Positions 1-12,074 of a stretch of DNA of 64,000 bases are shown here, in pieces. The position numbers and the translations under genes are program-made. Numbering within the stretch: the stretch's first letter is position 1; each line of letters starts with the position of its first letter. The notes under the pieces are model-generated. The model saw only the letters and a program-made list of their open reading frames with translations, did not search any database and had not been told where the DNA came from. The stretch covers positions 1,860,001-1,924,000 of the forward strand of contig NW_024468913.1 of NCBI RefSeq assembly GCF_011745365.1, given 5' to 3'. The stretch is from Cryphonectria parasitica EP155. Its lineage: Eukaryota > Ascomycota > Sordariomycetes > Diaporthales > Cryphonectriaceae.

Positions 1-2530
1 CATCTATGGTAGTCTACAAGTTCTATGGCTGCAAGTGTACGACCACTTGCGGTGTTTTCAACTCCCAAAGCCCCCATTTAGCTGTCGACGGGTAGACGAG
101 AGAGAGACCTCGGAAGGCAGGGTAGCAGTCGGTTGCCATCAACAGTCCACCGCCGGGCGCTGATCTTCATCATAAGCAAACACGCGAGGGTATCAACAGC
201 GCCGGCAGACCTTGCAACTTGTGGGCGATATCCGAAGAGGACATCCCCGACCTCTCTTTTCTCCTTCTCTCTCCCTCTCTTCGTCTCGGTGTATATCTTA
301 CTGTATTGAAAGCTCAATCCCACACAACAAGAAAAAAAAAGACAATCAGGAATATTCCGCTCGCGCTAACATATCCGACGAGTTTCAACCCCCCCCCCCA
401 ACCTTTTTTTTTTTCTTTCCCTCCCCTTCCCAACCTCTTTCTAGGCCTGATATGTGACCCGGTAACCACAGTCGCAGCTACAAGGGCCAGGCCAGCGCCC
501 TGGCACGGCCCCCCGGCATACACCTTTGACGTCTTGTTCCTTTCTGAAGGGTTCTTTTTCTCTTCCTCTCTCTTTTTTCCCTTTCCCAACCCAAGTTGTC
601 TAAGCTACTATACATCCACTCATCCACCGGCTCTGACTGACCAGGGCCAAGTTTCGTGACCAGCGCATGAATGCAGCAAGGAAACAACCCCCCCCCCCCT
701 TTCTTCTCCTCCCCAACGGGACAGCCGACGCCGGACACGCGGCTCGCCTGTCGATCACTGCTGTCAACATCTTCATGCTTTGCTGCTTGCCATGTCACAT
801 GTGTGTAAAGAATTGTACGGCCAGCGGAACAGATTTCGTTGGCAAAGGGGTCATGGGGTGCGCCGAGCGGGTTGCTCGCTTCGCTCAGTCCCTGCTGTTA
901 TTCATGCGGAGAAGCCCGGGGGGCGGGCCAGCGTTTCATTCTGTAATACTCTTTTGTCTTGATATTCTTTTTACTCCCCTTACACACTCTCTCAGGCAAC
1001 AGCTTCTCGGCTTGACGGAAGCAAGCTGTGCTGTCTTGACAGCAGGACCCAAAGAATGTCGTGTCACATGCATGGGATTCGTAAATCCTCACGGCTGATC
1101 GTTTTGCTGTTCTAATTCCTCATCATCAGTATCATCCGCACTATCATCTATCTGAACATGATGATCTCATCCTCAGCGGATCGCCTTGACTACCTAGTAC
1201 AAAGCCAGCCATATGGACCAAAGCCATCATCTGGGACACATGGAAGGTTAGAGAAGGGGGATGAGTGTGCCATTGTTCTTATGTATCTGGGAGGATAAGG
1301 ATCGTGGTGAGCCCTTACAGCCACACCGTAGGCGTGTATGTGTGTGCCGTCACAGACAGCTTCGTACCTCTCCAGCTCCATCATCTCATCCATCCCGCTT
1401 TCTCCTCAACTTGCCAACAGCAGAGACATGTCTCACCACTCTCTCGAAACATTACACTCTGTGGTCTGCCGCAGAAGAAGTAAAATGACAAGGCTAGCTG
1501 ACCGCCTCGATGGCGCTCGGCCGGGGCCGGGGGCGGGGGGGATTGTTTGATCAGTCTATGGTCTCGGGACGTCTTTCCGTCTGTGTCGCAAGTGGACGCC
1601 GTAACGCCCTCAAAAAAAAAAAAGGAAAACCAAGAACGGAACGACAAGGTTACTTTCCACAAGCATCAGTGATATACTCAAGAAGACGGAAAAAGAAAAG
1701 ATCAAATCCTAATGCTAATATGCTCGTCCATCCATCTTGTCTCTGTAATTTCGAGTTCGGCAACCCCTCCGGTCGGCTTTCATGTCTTCCATGTCCTGTC
1801 ACTTTTGTCATACTACTGGGGGGGTGTTGGGTTTCCTTTGGGGGGGGGGGGGGGTTGATTCACCAGCCGCAGCAGCTGGTGGCCCAGGTTTTGAGTTCAA
1901 TTTTACCTTTGACCCTTTGTCCACACATAATTCTGTGTCAGAACAAGCCAGCAAAACCCCCAAGGCGATCACAGGGCTTCCGGAGCAAGGCCCGGGATCT
2001 CTTCTGGGCTTGCTTGACCCACACACCGGAGTTGGCCGAGGAGGGAGGTCCCGAAAACAAGGTTCCAAGTCGGAAGCCCGGTTTCCTCCCACAAGGGGCA
2101 CACCATGGATGCTACTGGTAAAAGCCGCTCTGCTTCATATCAGTATTAATGCGAGGGAAAAATTCTGATACGGAATGACGGTTCGAGGCGACATGTTTCT
2201 TTCTTTCCCTTTCCCAGGTCAGGATGACGCAGCTACAATGGAATGTTTGCTCAGTCCTTAGCATATCCCGTCAAGAGGAGGCCTCCAGAGCTACCCGCCG
2301 TGACGCAACGAGCATAAGACCATGCAGATTACACTATAAAGTGAGATTTATGCCCTGTTCCCCCTCAGGGGTATGCGCTATCCGCCAACATCCATGCAAG
2401 GAGGAAGGACAGCAGCTCTGCGAACTATGTCGTGGATCTCTGGTGAGACCTTGACACAGACATCGAGGCCGAGTATTTTTCTTTTCTTTCTTTCTTCTTC
2501 TTCTTTCTTCCCCCCCCCCCCAAATGTCTC
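1..2530. other. Non-coding flank downstream of GWT1, low complexity
   Basis: No gene is recognised here. The stretch holds pyrimidine-rich DNA, poly-C runs (about 389-399, 688-699, 2511-2521), a 15-G run (1840-1854) and poly-A near 1613. Open frames up to about 200 codons exist (for example 1510-2121 plus), but they run through homopolymers and show no family resemblance. The right edge is the 3' flank of GWT1. Confidence 0.55.
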
Positions 2531-3692
2531 TCAAGACAGCTTAATGTTAATATTATACGCATCCAGTGCGACTGCCACAGCAGTCAAGACTGCGCTGTAC
2601 GCGACAAGGATGCCAATACTCCCCACCGGACCAACATCCAACGTCGGCACCGTCATATTTACCAGCCCGGTCAGGAGATTCGCCAACAAGAAAATGGCAA
2701 GACCATTGCGGTTGTAGGCACGGAGCACCCTGCTCGTCGCCAATTCGTAGGCTTCCTTCTCAGATTTCATGTCCACAGCACTGTAGAATCCCGGAAAGCA
2801 CAGCGTCTCGACCAGGCAGTACGCGAACAGCTGCAGCGAGCCCAAGGCGGCCACGCCCAGGATGTAGGGCAGGTTCGCAAGCCTGCGAGACACAGACAGG
2901 CCTGCTCCGTAGTTATAATCCGTGGCCAAGAAGTACAGCGCTGACCATATGCTGCACCACACAGCCAGGGTCATCAGGAGCGTCGTCCTCTGCGTCGCGC
3001 CACCAGAGCCACTGCGCGGGTTGATCTTGCGCGGCAGGACATACATGCCCGTGTCCTGGCCGGTGAGGAAGATGGCCAGGTAGCCCAAAAAGCTGAAGAC
3101 ACCCTCTCGGTTCCTGGACAGCAGGTCCACCCTGGGGGCAGTGAGGATATAGGCCTTCAGGCTGGTGCTCTCCAGTACCACCTGGTATGCCACGCCGAGG
3201 ATGAGCGCGAGGGCCGCATACGACGGGATGATCTTTAGGGCCGACTGGAAGAGGGCAACAAACGGCGGCAGGAAGGCCAACGTAAAAAAGAAGTTCCAGT
3301 GCACCCCGTATTCGGTGACATGCTCGGCATAGTCGAGCCCCTTCACGCTAAGCAGGCGGACTATGCCTAGGACAAGGAGGGGTACGGAATGGCGGCATGC
3401 GTTGGCGAGCCGCCTGGGCAAGGTCGTGACCATTGCACGGCTGCCGCCTGCGTGGGCAGCACGTTCTTTGAGGACGGGCCGTGCTGCGACCACACCTGCA
3501 GAAAAGACAAAGGCGCCCACGCCGACGTCCATCAGAGACGTGCCCCATGTCTCCACTTTCGCGAAGCGCCTCGGGAAGATGCGAAAGTCAACGGCCAGAA
3601 TCGCCAGAGAGGTAAGGACCAGTATTGAGCCGCGGAAGAACGTCAGGAATGGCTTTGTCGAGAGCACATCAAGGTCCCGACCGCCCGCCTTG

Positions 3693-3730
<38 letters not shown>

Positions 3731-4149
3731 GCCTGACTTGGCGGCGGGAGGAAGCTGGGGCTTCTTTCTCCGCGCGCCCGTGTTAGGTGGCAGGGCGCAG
3801 ACAAGGAGGGCGGGTGCAAGGAGCAGTATGATGAGCAGGACTGCGCTGTTTGCATAGAGCGTGATGGCGAGCAAGGCAGCGCCGATGTTGAGAAGGTAGT
3901 CGACGACAAACCCGAGGGCCGTGTAGGGCCTGAAGAAGGACTGCCGCGCCTGCAGGACCGACCAGACCAGGGCTGCGACCTGTTGCTCCGAGCATTCAGC
4001 TTCACTTGATCTCTAATCTCTCAAATCCCAGACCACCAACTCACTGGTAAGACAGCAGTCACCGCTACAATCTCGTTGACAGGGCCGCCCGTCAGGCCAG
4101 ACACGAAGTCTTCCTTGAGCTGCTTGTAGCTGGCGGTCGAGTTAGACAT
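2531..4149 (-). CDS. GWT1: GPI-anchored wall transfer protein 1 (inositol acyltransferase)
   Basis: Two exons, complement(3980-4044 is the intron): exon 1 4149-4045, exon 2 3979-2531, giving 517 residues. The family acylates the inositol ring of glucosaminyl-PI in the ER membrane, an early step of GPI-anchor synthesis needed for cell-wall mannoproteins. The sequence shows the family start ([18 protein letters not shown], then TGGPVNEI), about a dozen hydrophobic segments, and conserved blocks such as [25 protein letters not shown] and a C-terminal NMTVPTLD. Length fits fungal Gwt1 (about 480-520). The intron has GTGAGT and CAG ends, and joining restores [13 protein letters not shown] nine-serine plus three-asparagine run, encoded by a trinucleotide repeat, lies in the hydrophilic loop near residue 120. 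It is divergent from the BTB-like gene. Identity is secure. Confidence 0.95.
3696..3730. repeat. Coding trinucleotide microsatellite in GWT1
   Basis: A TTG/CTG repeat on the plus strand reads as AAC/AGC on the coding strand and encodes the Ser/Asn run of GWT1. It keeps the reading frame and lies between predicted membrane segments, so its length could vary between strains without disrupting the enzyme. Confidence 0.85.
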
Positions 4150-5064
4150 CTTGAGAGCCCGCCGCGTCACAGAGTAACTGCAAGAGACAAGAAATCAGGA
4201 GGGAGTCTTAAAAAGGGGCATTGCGCGGCACAATTAGCCACCAACGACTTGTAAGGACAGGCTGGCATAAGTTGGTTGAGTCTCTTCAGCCTTTACGTGT
4301 GAGGGTCCCGAGGTAAAAGGGTTGTAGCTTCTCTGTCTGTATGTGTGTCTCGGATAGCCAGGAGCGAGCCAGCCTTGGCCAATGAGCGGGTGATACTGGA
4401 GGTACCAAGTGGGGAAGGCGTGCGACCCCCTGAACGACCTCCTACGGTAGCGGATTAAGATACGTCACCTCTCTTCCTTCATATGTATGCCCTCTTTCTT
4501 TCCTAGCATAAAACACATATCCTGTTACCATAGTAGCTTCGCTTCGCTCTCGGATTCAGCCGCGAGGAAATACGAAAGACACTTACTCAATGGGAGAGAA
4601 CAAAGAGAAACAAGACATTCCAGTGGCAATGCTCGGGTATCGGGAGCTTCTGGTACAGGCTGCCGCATCGCCAAGACTGGCCGCTATCACGGGTCCTTTG
4701 TCCTCTTAGGGACACGGCGAAACGCATGTTCTTTGTTTTCAGATCCCTTAGAGACTCATGTCTTTGTTCTCAGACAAGAGCTCATGACGCTTGGCCACCA
4801 GCCCTCCGACGGAGAGAGAGAGAGAAAGAAAGAAAGAAAGAAAGTAGAGAGAAAAGGGAGGAAAAGGCCGTGAAAGACGCCGTACAAGACTGATCCTCAT
4901 GGCGCGTCCCCCATCTTCCTTCGGGACTTTTGCCCTTCAAAGTTCCCCGGGTCTCCTGTGAGACGTCGTCGGTGCTGTTCTTCGATACTTCCATTGATAT
5001 ACTCAAATTCTTCAAGTTTGGACTTTTCTCACCTGTGTTGAGCGCCGTCGAGCCCCCTGTCATT
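4150..5064. promoter_or_regulatory. Divergent promoter region between GWT1 and BTB-like gene
   Basis: 915 bp separate the two start codons. The interval holds a GA/AAAG-rich purine repeat (4810-4846) and a pyrimidine-rich stretch before 5065. No protein gene is recognised. An open frame runs upstream of 5065 without an in-frame ATG, so an upstream exon of the BTB-like gene cannot be excluded. Confidence 0.5.
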
Positions 5065-6405
5065 ATGATAATGGAGACACAAACGCGGAGTAGGCCCAAC
5101 CTCGAAGTTAGGACGGACTATGTGGACGACTTTGATGAGATCCCAAAACCGGCCTTCCGAAATCATCACAGTGTCCTGCCCTCTATCAGCCCCCTGACAG
5201 AAAGGCCGTCGCCCAATCCTGTCCAACCCGCGACCCCTGGTTATGATGTTCTCATGAGACAGCATGAAAGGGCGGGGGTGGAAAGTTTCGAGGGTCGTGC
5301 CAGACAGGGCTCACTAGGAGGAGCCGGACGACCAGTCTGGATGCCAATGTCACCCATCGCGGAACAAAAGATGACAGAGAAAGTTGGGCTCATGAAGATG
5401 GAGAGTCCAAGGTAGGCACACAGACGTCCATGCCAGCTTTCACAACTAGTTTCTAACACGCGCGCAGCAAACCACAAGAACCCTTCCAGGGAACGCGGAG
5501 CCAGTCGATCGTGGCCGAGACCAGATCGATGCTGCTCTCGGGCATGCCAGCATCACAGGCAAATGACCTGGGCACGGTGAGCAATCGCAGAGTGTCCGTT
5601 GTAACAGCGATCTCGCCGAGGGGCCGGAGACAGAGCCTGGCCCTTCTCCAGCCGGACCTGCTGCAGGAGTTCGGCCACGTCTACCTCGGTGATCCAGCCA
5701 AGGCCGATGTCTTTGTGGCACCTACTTCACTGAGGCGCCGCAACAGCGGAAACGGGCAGTCAGACGGCATCGAGGGGAATCAGCTCGTGATCCAGGCGCG
5801 AGTCCGGCCCAAGACCAAGGACCGCAAACCTTTTGTCCTGACACGGAGTTTCGACCTCGACCAGCTCAGGACTACGATCCCCTCGACGCCCACGACGCCT
5901 TCGTCCTCTCGCCGCCAGTCGGTAGTCCAGCTGTCCTCTGAGGACCTGTCAAATCTGGCACGGACCCCGACGACTCCCCGGACTCCCCTGACACCGCTAG
6001 GCTCGGACCGGCGCCGGTCTAGCGCAACCGCATCCGGAAACCGGGTTGGTGATTACCAGTCGAAAAGAAGAAGTAGTAGCATCACCATCACCAAAGAGCT
6101 GCCAGTCCGTGAGTGTATTCTCTAAACACCTGCCCTGCTGTCCTCCTGTCTCTTTCCGAGCACACCAAAGTGCCCCGCTGATGTGATCGGTCTTTCTTGG
6201 TCTAGATCTCGCGTATGCACGCTCATACATGCCTGCGCTGGCAGCGCTGATGCTATCAGGCCACGTCAAGACCGGAGATTCCATCGACCTGCCGATGCCG
6301 CATCCCGAGGTCTGGCCCCAGACGCTGGCATACGTGTACACGGGCAGTGGAGAATTAAGCAAGGCAGTGGAACAGAATGTACTGCATCTGGGTGGCAGAC
6401 TATAA
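5065..6405 (+). CDS. BTB/POZ-like domain protein, fungal
   Basis: Three exons: 5065-5411, 5468-6108, 6206-6405 (395 residues). Introns are 56 and 97 nt with GTAGGC/GCAG and GTGAGT/TAG ends, and the phases fit. The first two thirds are polar and disordered, rich in Ser, Pro, Thr and Arg (repeated TPTTP/TPRTP motifs near residue 310), which suggests phosphorylation sites. The last 65 residues read like the second half of a BTB/POZ fold: a membrane-like helix (YMPALAALMLSGHVKTGDS), then IDLPMPHPEVWPQTLAYVYTG and a C-terminal LHLGG. BTB domains mediate dimerisation or cullin-3 binding, but the partner here is unknown. The start at 5065 is the first ATG of the frame. The ATG at 5071 has a better context (A at -3, G at +4). 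Function is inferred only from the domain. Confidence 0.75.
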
Positions 6406-8081
6406 TGACACACATCATGGTAGTTGGTGGGAGAGCGTGTGGGTTTTCTTCCTGGGCAGAATGCACACTAACTGGCCATTCGTCGTGCGTTGTTATTGTC
6501 TTATGTCGTGTTTCCAGCTTTCTGGGCACGGTCCAGTTTTTCCCTCTTTTCTTTTCTTTTGTCCTTCTCAGAAGGCGCATCCAAGACGACCTGTTGTGTG
6601 AGCGTTGAGATTTTCGAGTCGCTCCAGGACGTGGTCATGAAGACAATAAACGACTGCAACGAGAAACATGGGATATGTGTTTAGGTCAGATCAGTAAGGC
6701 TATCAAGTCGATCAGCCTAGTTGTTTCTGGAATTTAGATGAATGATAATACCTGTCTCTGGGTGAGGAAAGAGTAGCTTTATGGGTGGGCCCTGACGCGT
6801 GACCACCGTACTTTCCTTTGGAACAATCTGCAAAACTGCCATCACAACGCGTCCGCTTTGCCCCAAATGGAATGAGCACTGCCAACAACAACATCAACGA
6901 CGTCTCGAAAACGGTGTATGCCTGCAGGCACCCACGTTTGCCAGGGCCAAAGAGACTCACTACATATCACATTCATTCGCACCTATTGCCATGCCTGAAT
7001 AACAAGCACAAGCTGGCCCCACCAACACAGTTAATGCACCAATGCGCCTCGTGTGGATGGTGAGAAGGAACCATCCGGATCAAGACAGCATCACAGGACC
7101 GGCGAGAGTCTATGATAATAGTGCGCCAGCATAGTGTTTCAGCTTTTGACCGCTGCAGATGTTTGCAACTGCAACCAGCGGTATTCTCCTTGCAACTGGC
7201 TGGTTCGTTCACATGTCAAGCTACGCTAGGATTCCACGTCCCGGGCGTCTGTGTATCCTCAACGGTCTAGAACTCCCCCGGCAAGACAACGTCCAGTACA
7301 CAAGCCCGTTAGGACAGCCAGCTATCAACGTCAAAGTTGCTTCTGTGCTTGCTGGGTTGGTTAGGCGTCGTCAACAAGCAAACCTTATGCTTGCTTCTTC
7401 AGGACCTTGAGATCCACTTCGGGCAGCATCTCGCTCCCTTCTGTGCGACCTTAATTACAGTGAGTCAAGATGATCCGTAAGACCCACAAGGGTTGCCCTC
7501 ATAAACCCTCGTCGAGCTCCTAGATTTGCAGCCATCCAATGTCTCAGAACGGTCATGATGTGCGCTGACCTCCACGACAGTCTCTTAGGCCTTTTTCTCT
7601 CGAGGCCCAACCGTGTCGTGTCTCTGTTGTCATCTCTTGGTAACAGCATGCTGCTGCCAGCGCCTGAGCATCAATCCCAAGAGAGCACCAATCATTGAAA
7701 GAACATTTTGTGTGAGGAAGAACCACAGGACTTCTGTTCTCCACAGCACTTACCACCATCGACATACACGAACTGTCTGCATCCTCTGGAAAGGCTCATC
7801 TCTGCCCACTATTAAGAAAGGCGGGACAAAGCGGGGAAAGAAGCTTGCCTCGTGGTCACAAACCCACGGCGATTGTCGATTATTCCAGAGCCCATCCTTT
7901 TCCGGTTGCGGACACATATCATTACTTTTCTCCAAAAAGCTGGACGGGGACAGGCTCTCTCAAGCAAAGGCAGGGCAGGGTTCAATCACTCTGGGCAGGA
8001 CCGCGCGCCGTTGAATCGACTCGTCATTGCCCTGACCTTCTCCTCTCGTTGCGAAAAAAGAATAAGAAAAGGGCAGAGATC
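6406..8081. other. Intergenic, possible small spliced ORF on minus strand
   Basis: This interval contains the 3' flank of the BTB-like gene and the promoter of the P-loop gene. The only candidate is a minus-strand spliced reading frame at 7455-7799 (84 residues) with a strong GTAAGT donor, described in the findings. No known family was recognised. Confidence 0.4.
6644..6649 (+). promoter_or_regulatory. Candidate poly(A) signal of the BTB-like gene
   Basis: An AATAAA hexamer lies about 240 nt after the stop codon of the BTB-like gene. It is a plausible cleavage signal, but fungal signals are degenerate, so this is weak evidence. Confidence 0.25.
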
Positions 8082-8860
8082 ATGGTTGCACCTATCATTC
8101 TGCTGAATGGGTGGCCCGGCGTGGGCAAGGACACCGTAGCCGAAACTCTCAAGATACTCATCGGCGACGACAAGGCGAGCCTGGTCGACTGGGCCAAGTC
8201 AGAGAGTGAGAACTTTCTGCCGACTTTTGAAGACGACGTGGTCGCACAAAAGCAACGACGTGATGCATGCTTCGCGGAGCAAGTCGAGCACCCCACCACC
8301 CTGAAGAAGGTCGCCATCTGTACCGACTGCCTGCCGGACACTCCAGAGGGCAGGGCCATAGCTCAAGACTTCGAAACTGTCGCCAATAGAAGCAAGCGCA
8401 TTTTGATTCCCATCTACCTGGAATGTCGCCTGGATGAGAACATGCGCAGAATTTCCAACTCGGAAAGAAGGGTCAGCCTCAAGGACAAGAGTAGGTCTTC
8501 CAGAATTTTTGTTTTCTCATCAAAGTATCCACCGAGATCTTTGACATGACAGCCGTACCCATGCGTTCTTACTCTTGCGCTATGAGAAATGAATGACTTC
8601 AAATATTGAGACTTACTTGCTGACATTCTTCACCCTCAGTCCGCAGCCCTAACGAGGCGCGCACGGTTAGGTCCGAGGGAGGCAAGCTCTTCATGTACGA
8701 GCAATATGAGGGCCTGACAATCAACACCACGACTATCCTACCTCACGAAGCCGCGCTGCAGATCCTGTCCTTCATGAGGGACTCGATCCTGCGTCGAGAT
8801 GAGGCGCTGGTCAACGAAGAAACAACACCAATGGAGGCAAAGGAGCCCTTGTGGTTATGA
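8082..8860 (+). CDS. P-loop kinase-like nucleotide-binding protein
   Basis: Two exons, 8082-8490 and 8640-8860, giving 209 residues. The 149-nt intron starts GTAGGT and ends CTCAG, and phase 1 fits. The N-terminus has a Walker A loop (NGWPGVGKDTVA, residues 9-20) after a beta strand of four hydrophobic residues, typical of small AAA-type kinases or ATPases of about 180-210 residues in fungi and bacteria. A second strand (RILIPIYLEC) precedes an arginine-rich lid-like segment (ENMRRISNSERR). The substrate is unknown. Relatives I know usually carry a DNHLLIDP-like motif after the first 35 residues. Here that place reads LVDWAKSESENF, so the protein is divergent. The ATG has A at -3 and G at +4. 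Confidence 0.8.
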
Positions 8861-10633
8861 CCTCTGAGAATGGAACTGTCCGACCGTATTCAGTCTACTT
8901 CCTTCAGGACGATACCGAAAACTGCGTTGAATATATGGATTAGGGACGAGCGGCGTTACATGGCAGGCCGAGGACGCTTGGGAGGGCAGCCTTACAGAAA
9001 TATGGACTTGATACCCATTTATCATTTGGTTTCGTAAAGGTAGTTGGGGCTCATTGATGCCTGATATCTTTCGAGAAGAATTTATGCGTGTTTCCAGTGC
9101 CACCATCAATCTGTTGTCAACTGCTTCATGCCTGGGCCTTTTGAACGACCTCCCATACATAGCCTACATCTCGATCAGTCAACAAGAATGCATATGTTTG
9201 CCTGGGTGGCCTCGTATGTAGATGCATAACATTCATGCTCCTCGGCGCAAGGTGTCTCCTCACGTCGTAGGCAGTAGGGCAGCACTGACCCTCTCGCAGT
9301 CTTGCGCCATCATCATCGCTGCTCCGTCTGCTTGATGCAGATCCCCTTGCCCTGTAGCGCTCGTACATGGTGTCTCGCTACACAGTCTTTCAACACCGCT
9401 AACGTGGACCGACTCGCATAAGTCCTGCAGAGAGGCTGGCAGCGCCGTTTCGACACCACATAGAAAACCCGACCCAAACTCGCCCATGTTCTTTTCTTCA
9501 CCATTACGCTAGATGTCGGCAAGTCCGCTGTGGCAGTTTCCACGAGCGTTTGCATACGGCCGAACGTGTTGCTGTCTCGCCATTGGCTTGGGATCGTGTT
9601 TGCAAACCCTCACCTAACGTAGAGGCACTGGTATGGAGGGTGTCTTCCTTCCCAACCAAACGTCTGGTGGACAACCACGCTCTGTCATGATTAGAAGGAG
9701 AGCGACGGCTTTGAAACTTGTAGGGGTCATGAGGGAGGCCTGTTCATGGTGCTGGGTCTGTCGAGATGAGCTCGAGATAGCTCGTTTTGTTGGGGGCGAA
9801 GTTGGGGATTAGCATAAATTTTAAGCCTCATTTTCTGTAGGAAATGTCTGTTCTCTGCAGGGCTGCTGAATATTAAGTATTGTCTCCAAGTGTGTAAACC
9901 GCGTGCTCTCTCTCTCTCGCGCGGCGACAGACCTAGCCGAAGGTAGATATGAACTTACGTATAGACTCAACCCCCCCAACCCCCCCCCCCCAAAAAAAAA
10001 GAGGTGGTCAGCAACAAAAGGAGCACTTCGTCCTCCACACAAGATTCTTCCATGCGACCCATACATGCCCATATCGGTGGTCGGTTCACGAGAGAAGAGA
10101 TTATACAATGCTGTACCTGCTGCATCCCCCAGCATAATATGAGGGCACTGCATTGTACAAACCTCAAAGACGCCGGCCACTCACGAACGAATGAGCCACC
10201 GGGAAAAGGGTGTGAGATGATTCGCCATTGATCCCCCCCCCCGGCCTTTCAAGCTGTTTTTCGTTGGAAGGCAGAGGTGCGTGTGGTGCTTCACACCATC
10301 ATGAGAGTGAGGTGGCAGCCCTGGTCCGTTACAGACAATCTATCAGACCTGCTACATACAGAATGTATTTTGGGGCAGGGGGGTAGGGGGGGGAATTGGT
10401 CACCAAGGTGCTCTCCAGTTGGCTCGTCGTGCTCGCATTCGCTTGACGGGCACGGTACGGTCAGCTCTTGTCTCTTTGCAATTCTCTCTGGTGGGTAAAC
10501 AACCATAAAAGTCGACGCTCTACTCAACAGAATGATTCCCCTTCTCTGCCCCCTCTGCAGCTCCAGGGCGGAACTGACCCGCACGCCTCTGGCGCAGTGC
10601 ACACCCTATGTAGTATGGTATATCCCACAGGGA

Positions 10634-10687
10634 CAGCCAGACTTTCTTGATGGTCCACTTCAGCCAGACTTCCTCCCTGGTCCACTT
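10634..10687. repeat. Imperfect 27-bp tandem duplication
   Basis: Two adjacent 27-bp units begin CAGCCAGACTT and end TGGTCCACTT. They differ only in the middle. This looks like a local duplication and no function is suggested by context. Confidence 0.8.
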
Positions 10688-11498
10688 CCAAGATCTGCCT
10701 GTCCAGATGGCCTCCTCATGAGTGGGACCCCCACCGGTACAACGCAGTCACCAAACGTTGAAAAAGCTCGCGGAGGCCGGGTCCAGCTTCCGTCATGCAG
10801 GCCAAGCAAGTCTCTGTCCGTTTCAAGGAATGTTCACAGGCCTGGAAGCTGATTGCATGAAGCTTGCATGTTGACGTAAAAAGCCTTTGTTGCATCGACG
10901 GCCCCCCCCCCTCCCACCCCCATATATTCATTCTACCCGCATATTCCTACCGTGGTTGGCTGGGGCGTGGTGGGGGGGGGGGGTTTGGGGGCGTTGGTTT
11001 TGCGGGGCGACAAGTGTTATTCACAGCTCTCCATGAAGAGTACGACGCTCAACTCAGCTGGGATGCTTCCCTAATATGCAGTAGTATCATCCCCCAAGTA
11101 CGGGCCCCCAAGAGCAGATCATCATTTGATTATTACATGTGCCTAAAGGAGAAAGACCGGCAATGCCACCTGCTGTGAAAGATATGTAATTATACCCCCG
11201 GGTTCTTTTCAAGGTGATATCGTATGGTTTAGGCCATGAGGATGAGGAGCAGGTCAAGCGCTCCACTGCATGCTGGTTATCATTGAGCCTCGCTCCCCGG
11301 CCCCTCAATCGGCTACAGTTGCCAGGCTGTCTGTTGTATGGACACGTCGCATTGAAGCAACTACTATGTAGACACAGCACGACATTTCTCAGCCAGAAAA
11401 ATCACGGGACGAGTGGAGCAAGTGGCCTTGTCGATTAGTGCTCCAGGCCCTCGCTTGTTGACTATGTAGTACTCTCTCGTCAGCCCTCTCTCGTCGTT

Positions 11499-11560
11499 TG
11501 TATGTATGTATGTATGTATGTCTGTCTGTCTGTCTGTCTGCCTGCCTGCCTGCCTATCTG
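11499..11560. repeat. Compound tetranucleotide microsatellite
   Basis: The tract passes from (TGTA)n to (TGTC)n to (TGCC)n, three units that each differ from the next by one base. This shows stepwise mutation spreading through an original tetranucleotide array. Confidence 0.9.
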
Positions 11561-12034
11561 TTCCTGGCCTTGAGAGTACATAAAAGATATTGTGGTCGAG
11601 AGACGTCCGTTGTCGAAGTGATCAGCAACGACGATCTCGCCAAGCTTGGTTAAGAAGGGCGTTTCGGCCCGGCTGGACGGACGGCCGCCTCTCAAGTTGA
11701 CGGGAACAAGTCGGGGATTTTCTTCATGGAGGCCGTCCCGGGGCGCCGTCACCGTGGTCGGCTCTGGTTGGAAGACCTTGGAGGACAGGTTGAGGTCAGA
11801 TTACACTCCGATCGTCTCCAAGGGAAGATGTGTACCATCTACTAGGTAAGTATCCAGCTGCTGCTTCTTCGGACAAGTGTGTCCGCAAGCGAACAGAAGA
11901 TGACCAGTCCCTAATCCAAACAAACCCTACAAATCGACAAGCGGACATTTGTACACGTACATTACCCGCCGGTGGATAAGGAAGAGGGCCCTTAGTCTCA
12001 ATCGGGTCATTTTCGCACAAACTCGATGGTGCAT

Positions 12035-12038
12035 GATA

Positions 12039-12071
<33 letters not shown>
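12035..12071. repeat. (ATG)n trinucleotide microsatellite
   Basis: About eleven consecutive GAT/ATG units. On the minus strand it would encode a serine or histidine run, depending on frame, next to an exon-like segment. Confidence 0.9.

Positions 12072-12074
<3 letters not shown>

Noticed and set aside
1510..2121. 203-codon ORF with ATG
   Set aside because: It passes through a poly-A run and a 15-G run, its composition is erratic, and no family is recognised.
12035..12071. Coding His/Ser run from the ATG repeat
   Set aside because: The reading frames through the repeat do not join convincingly to either neighbouring exon-like segment, so I treat it only as a microsatellite.
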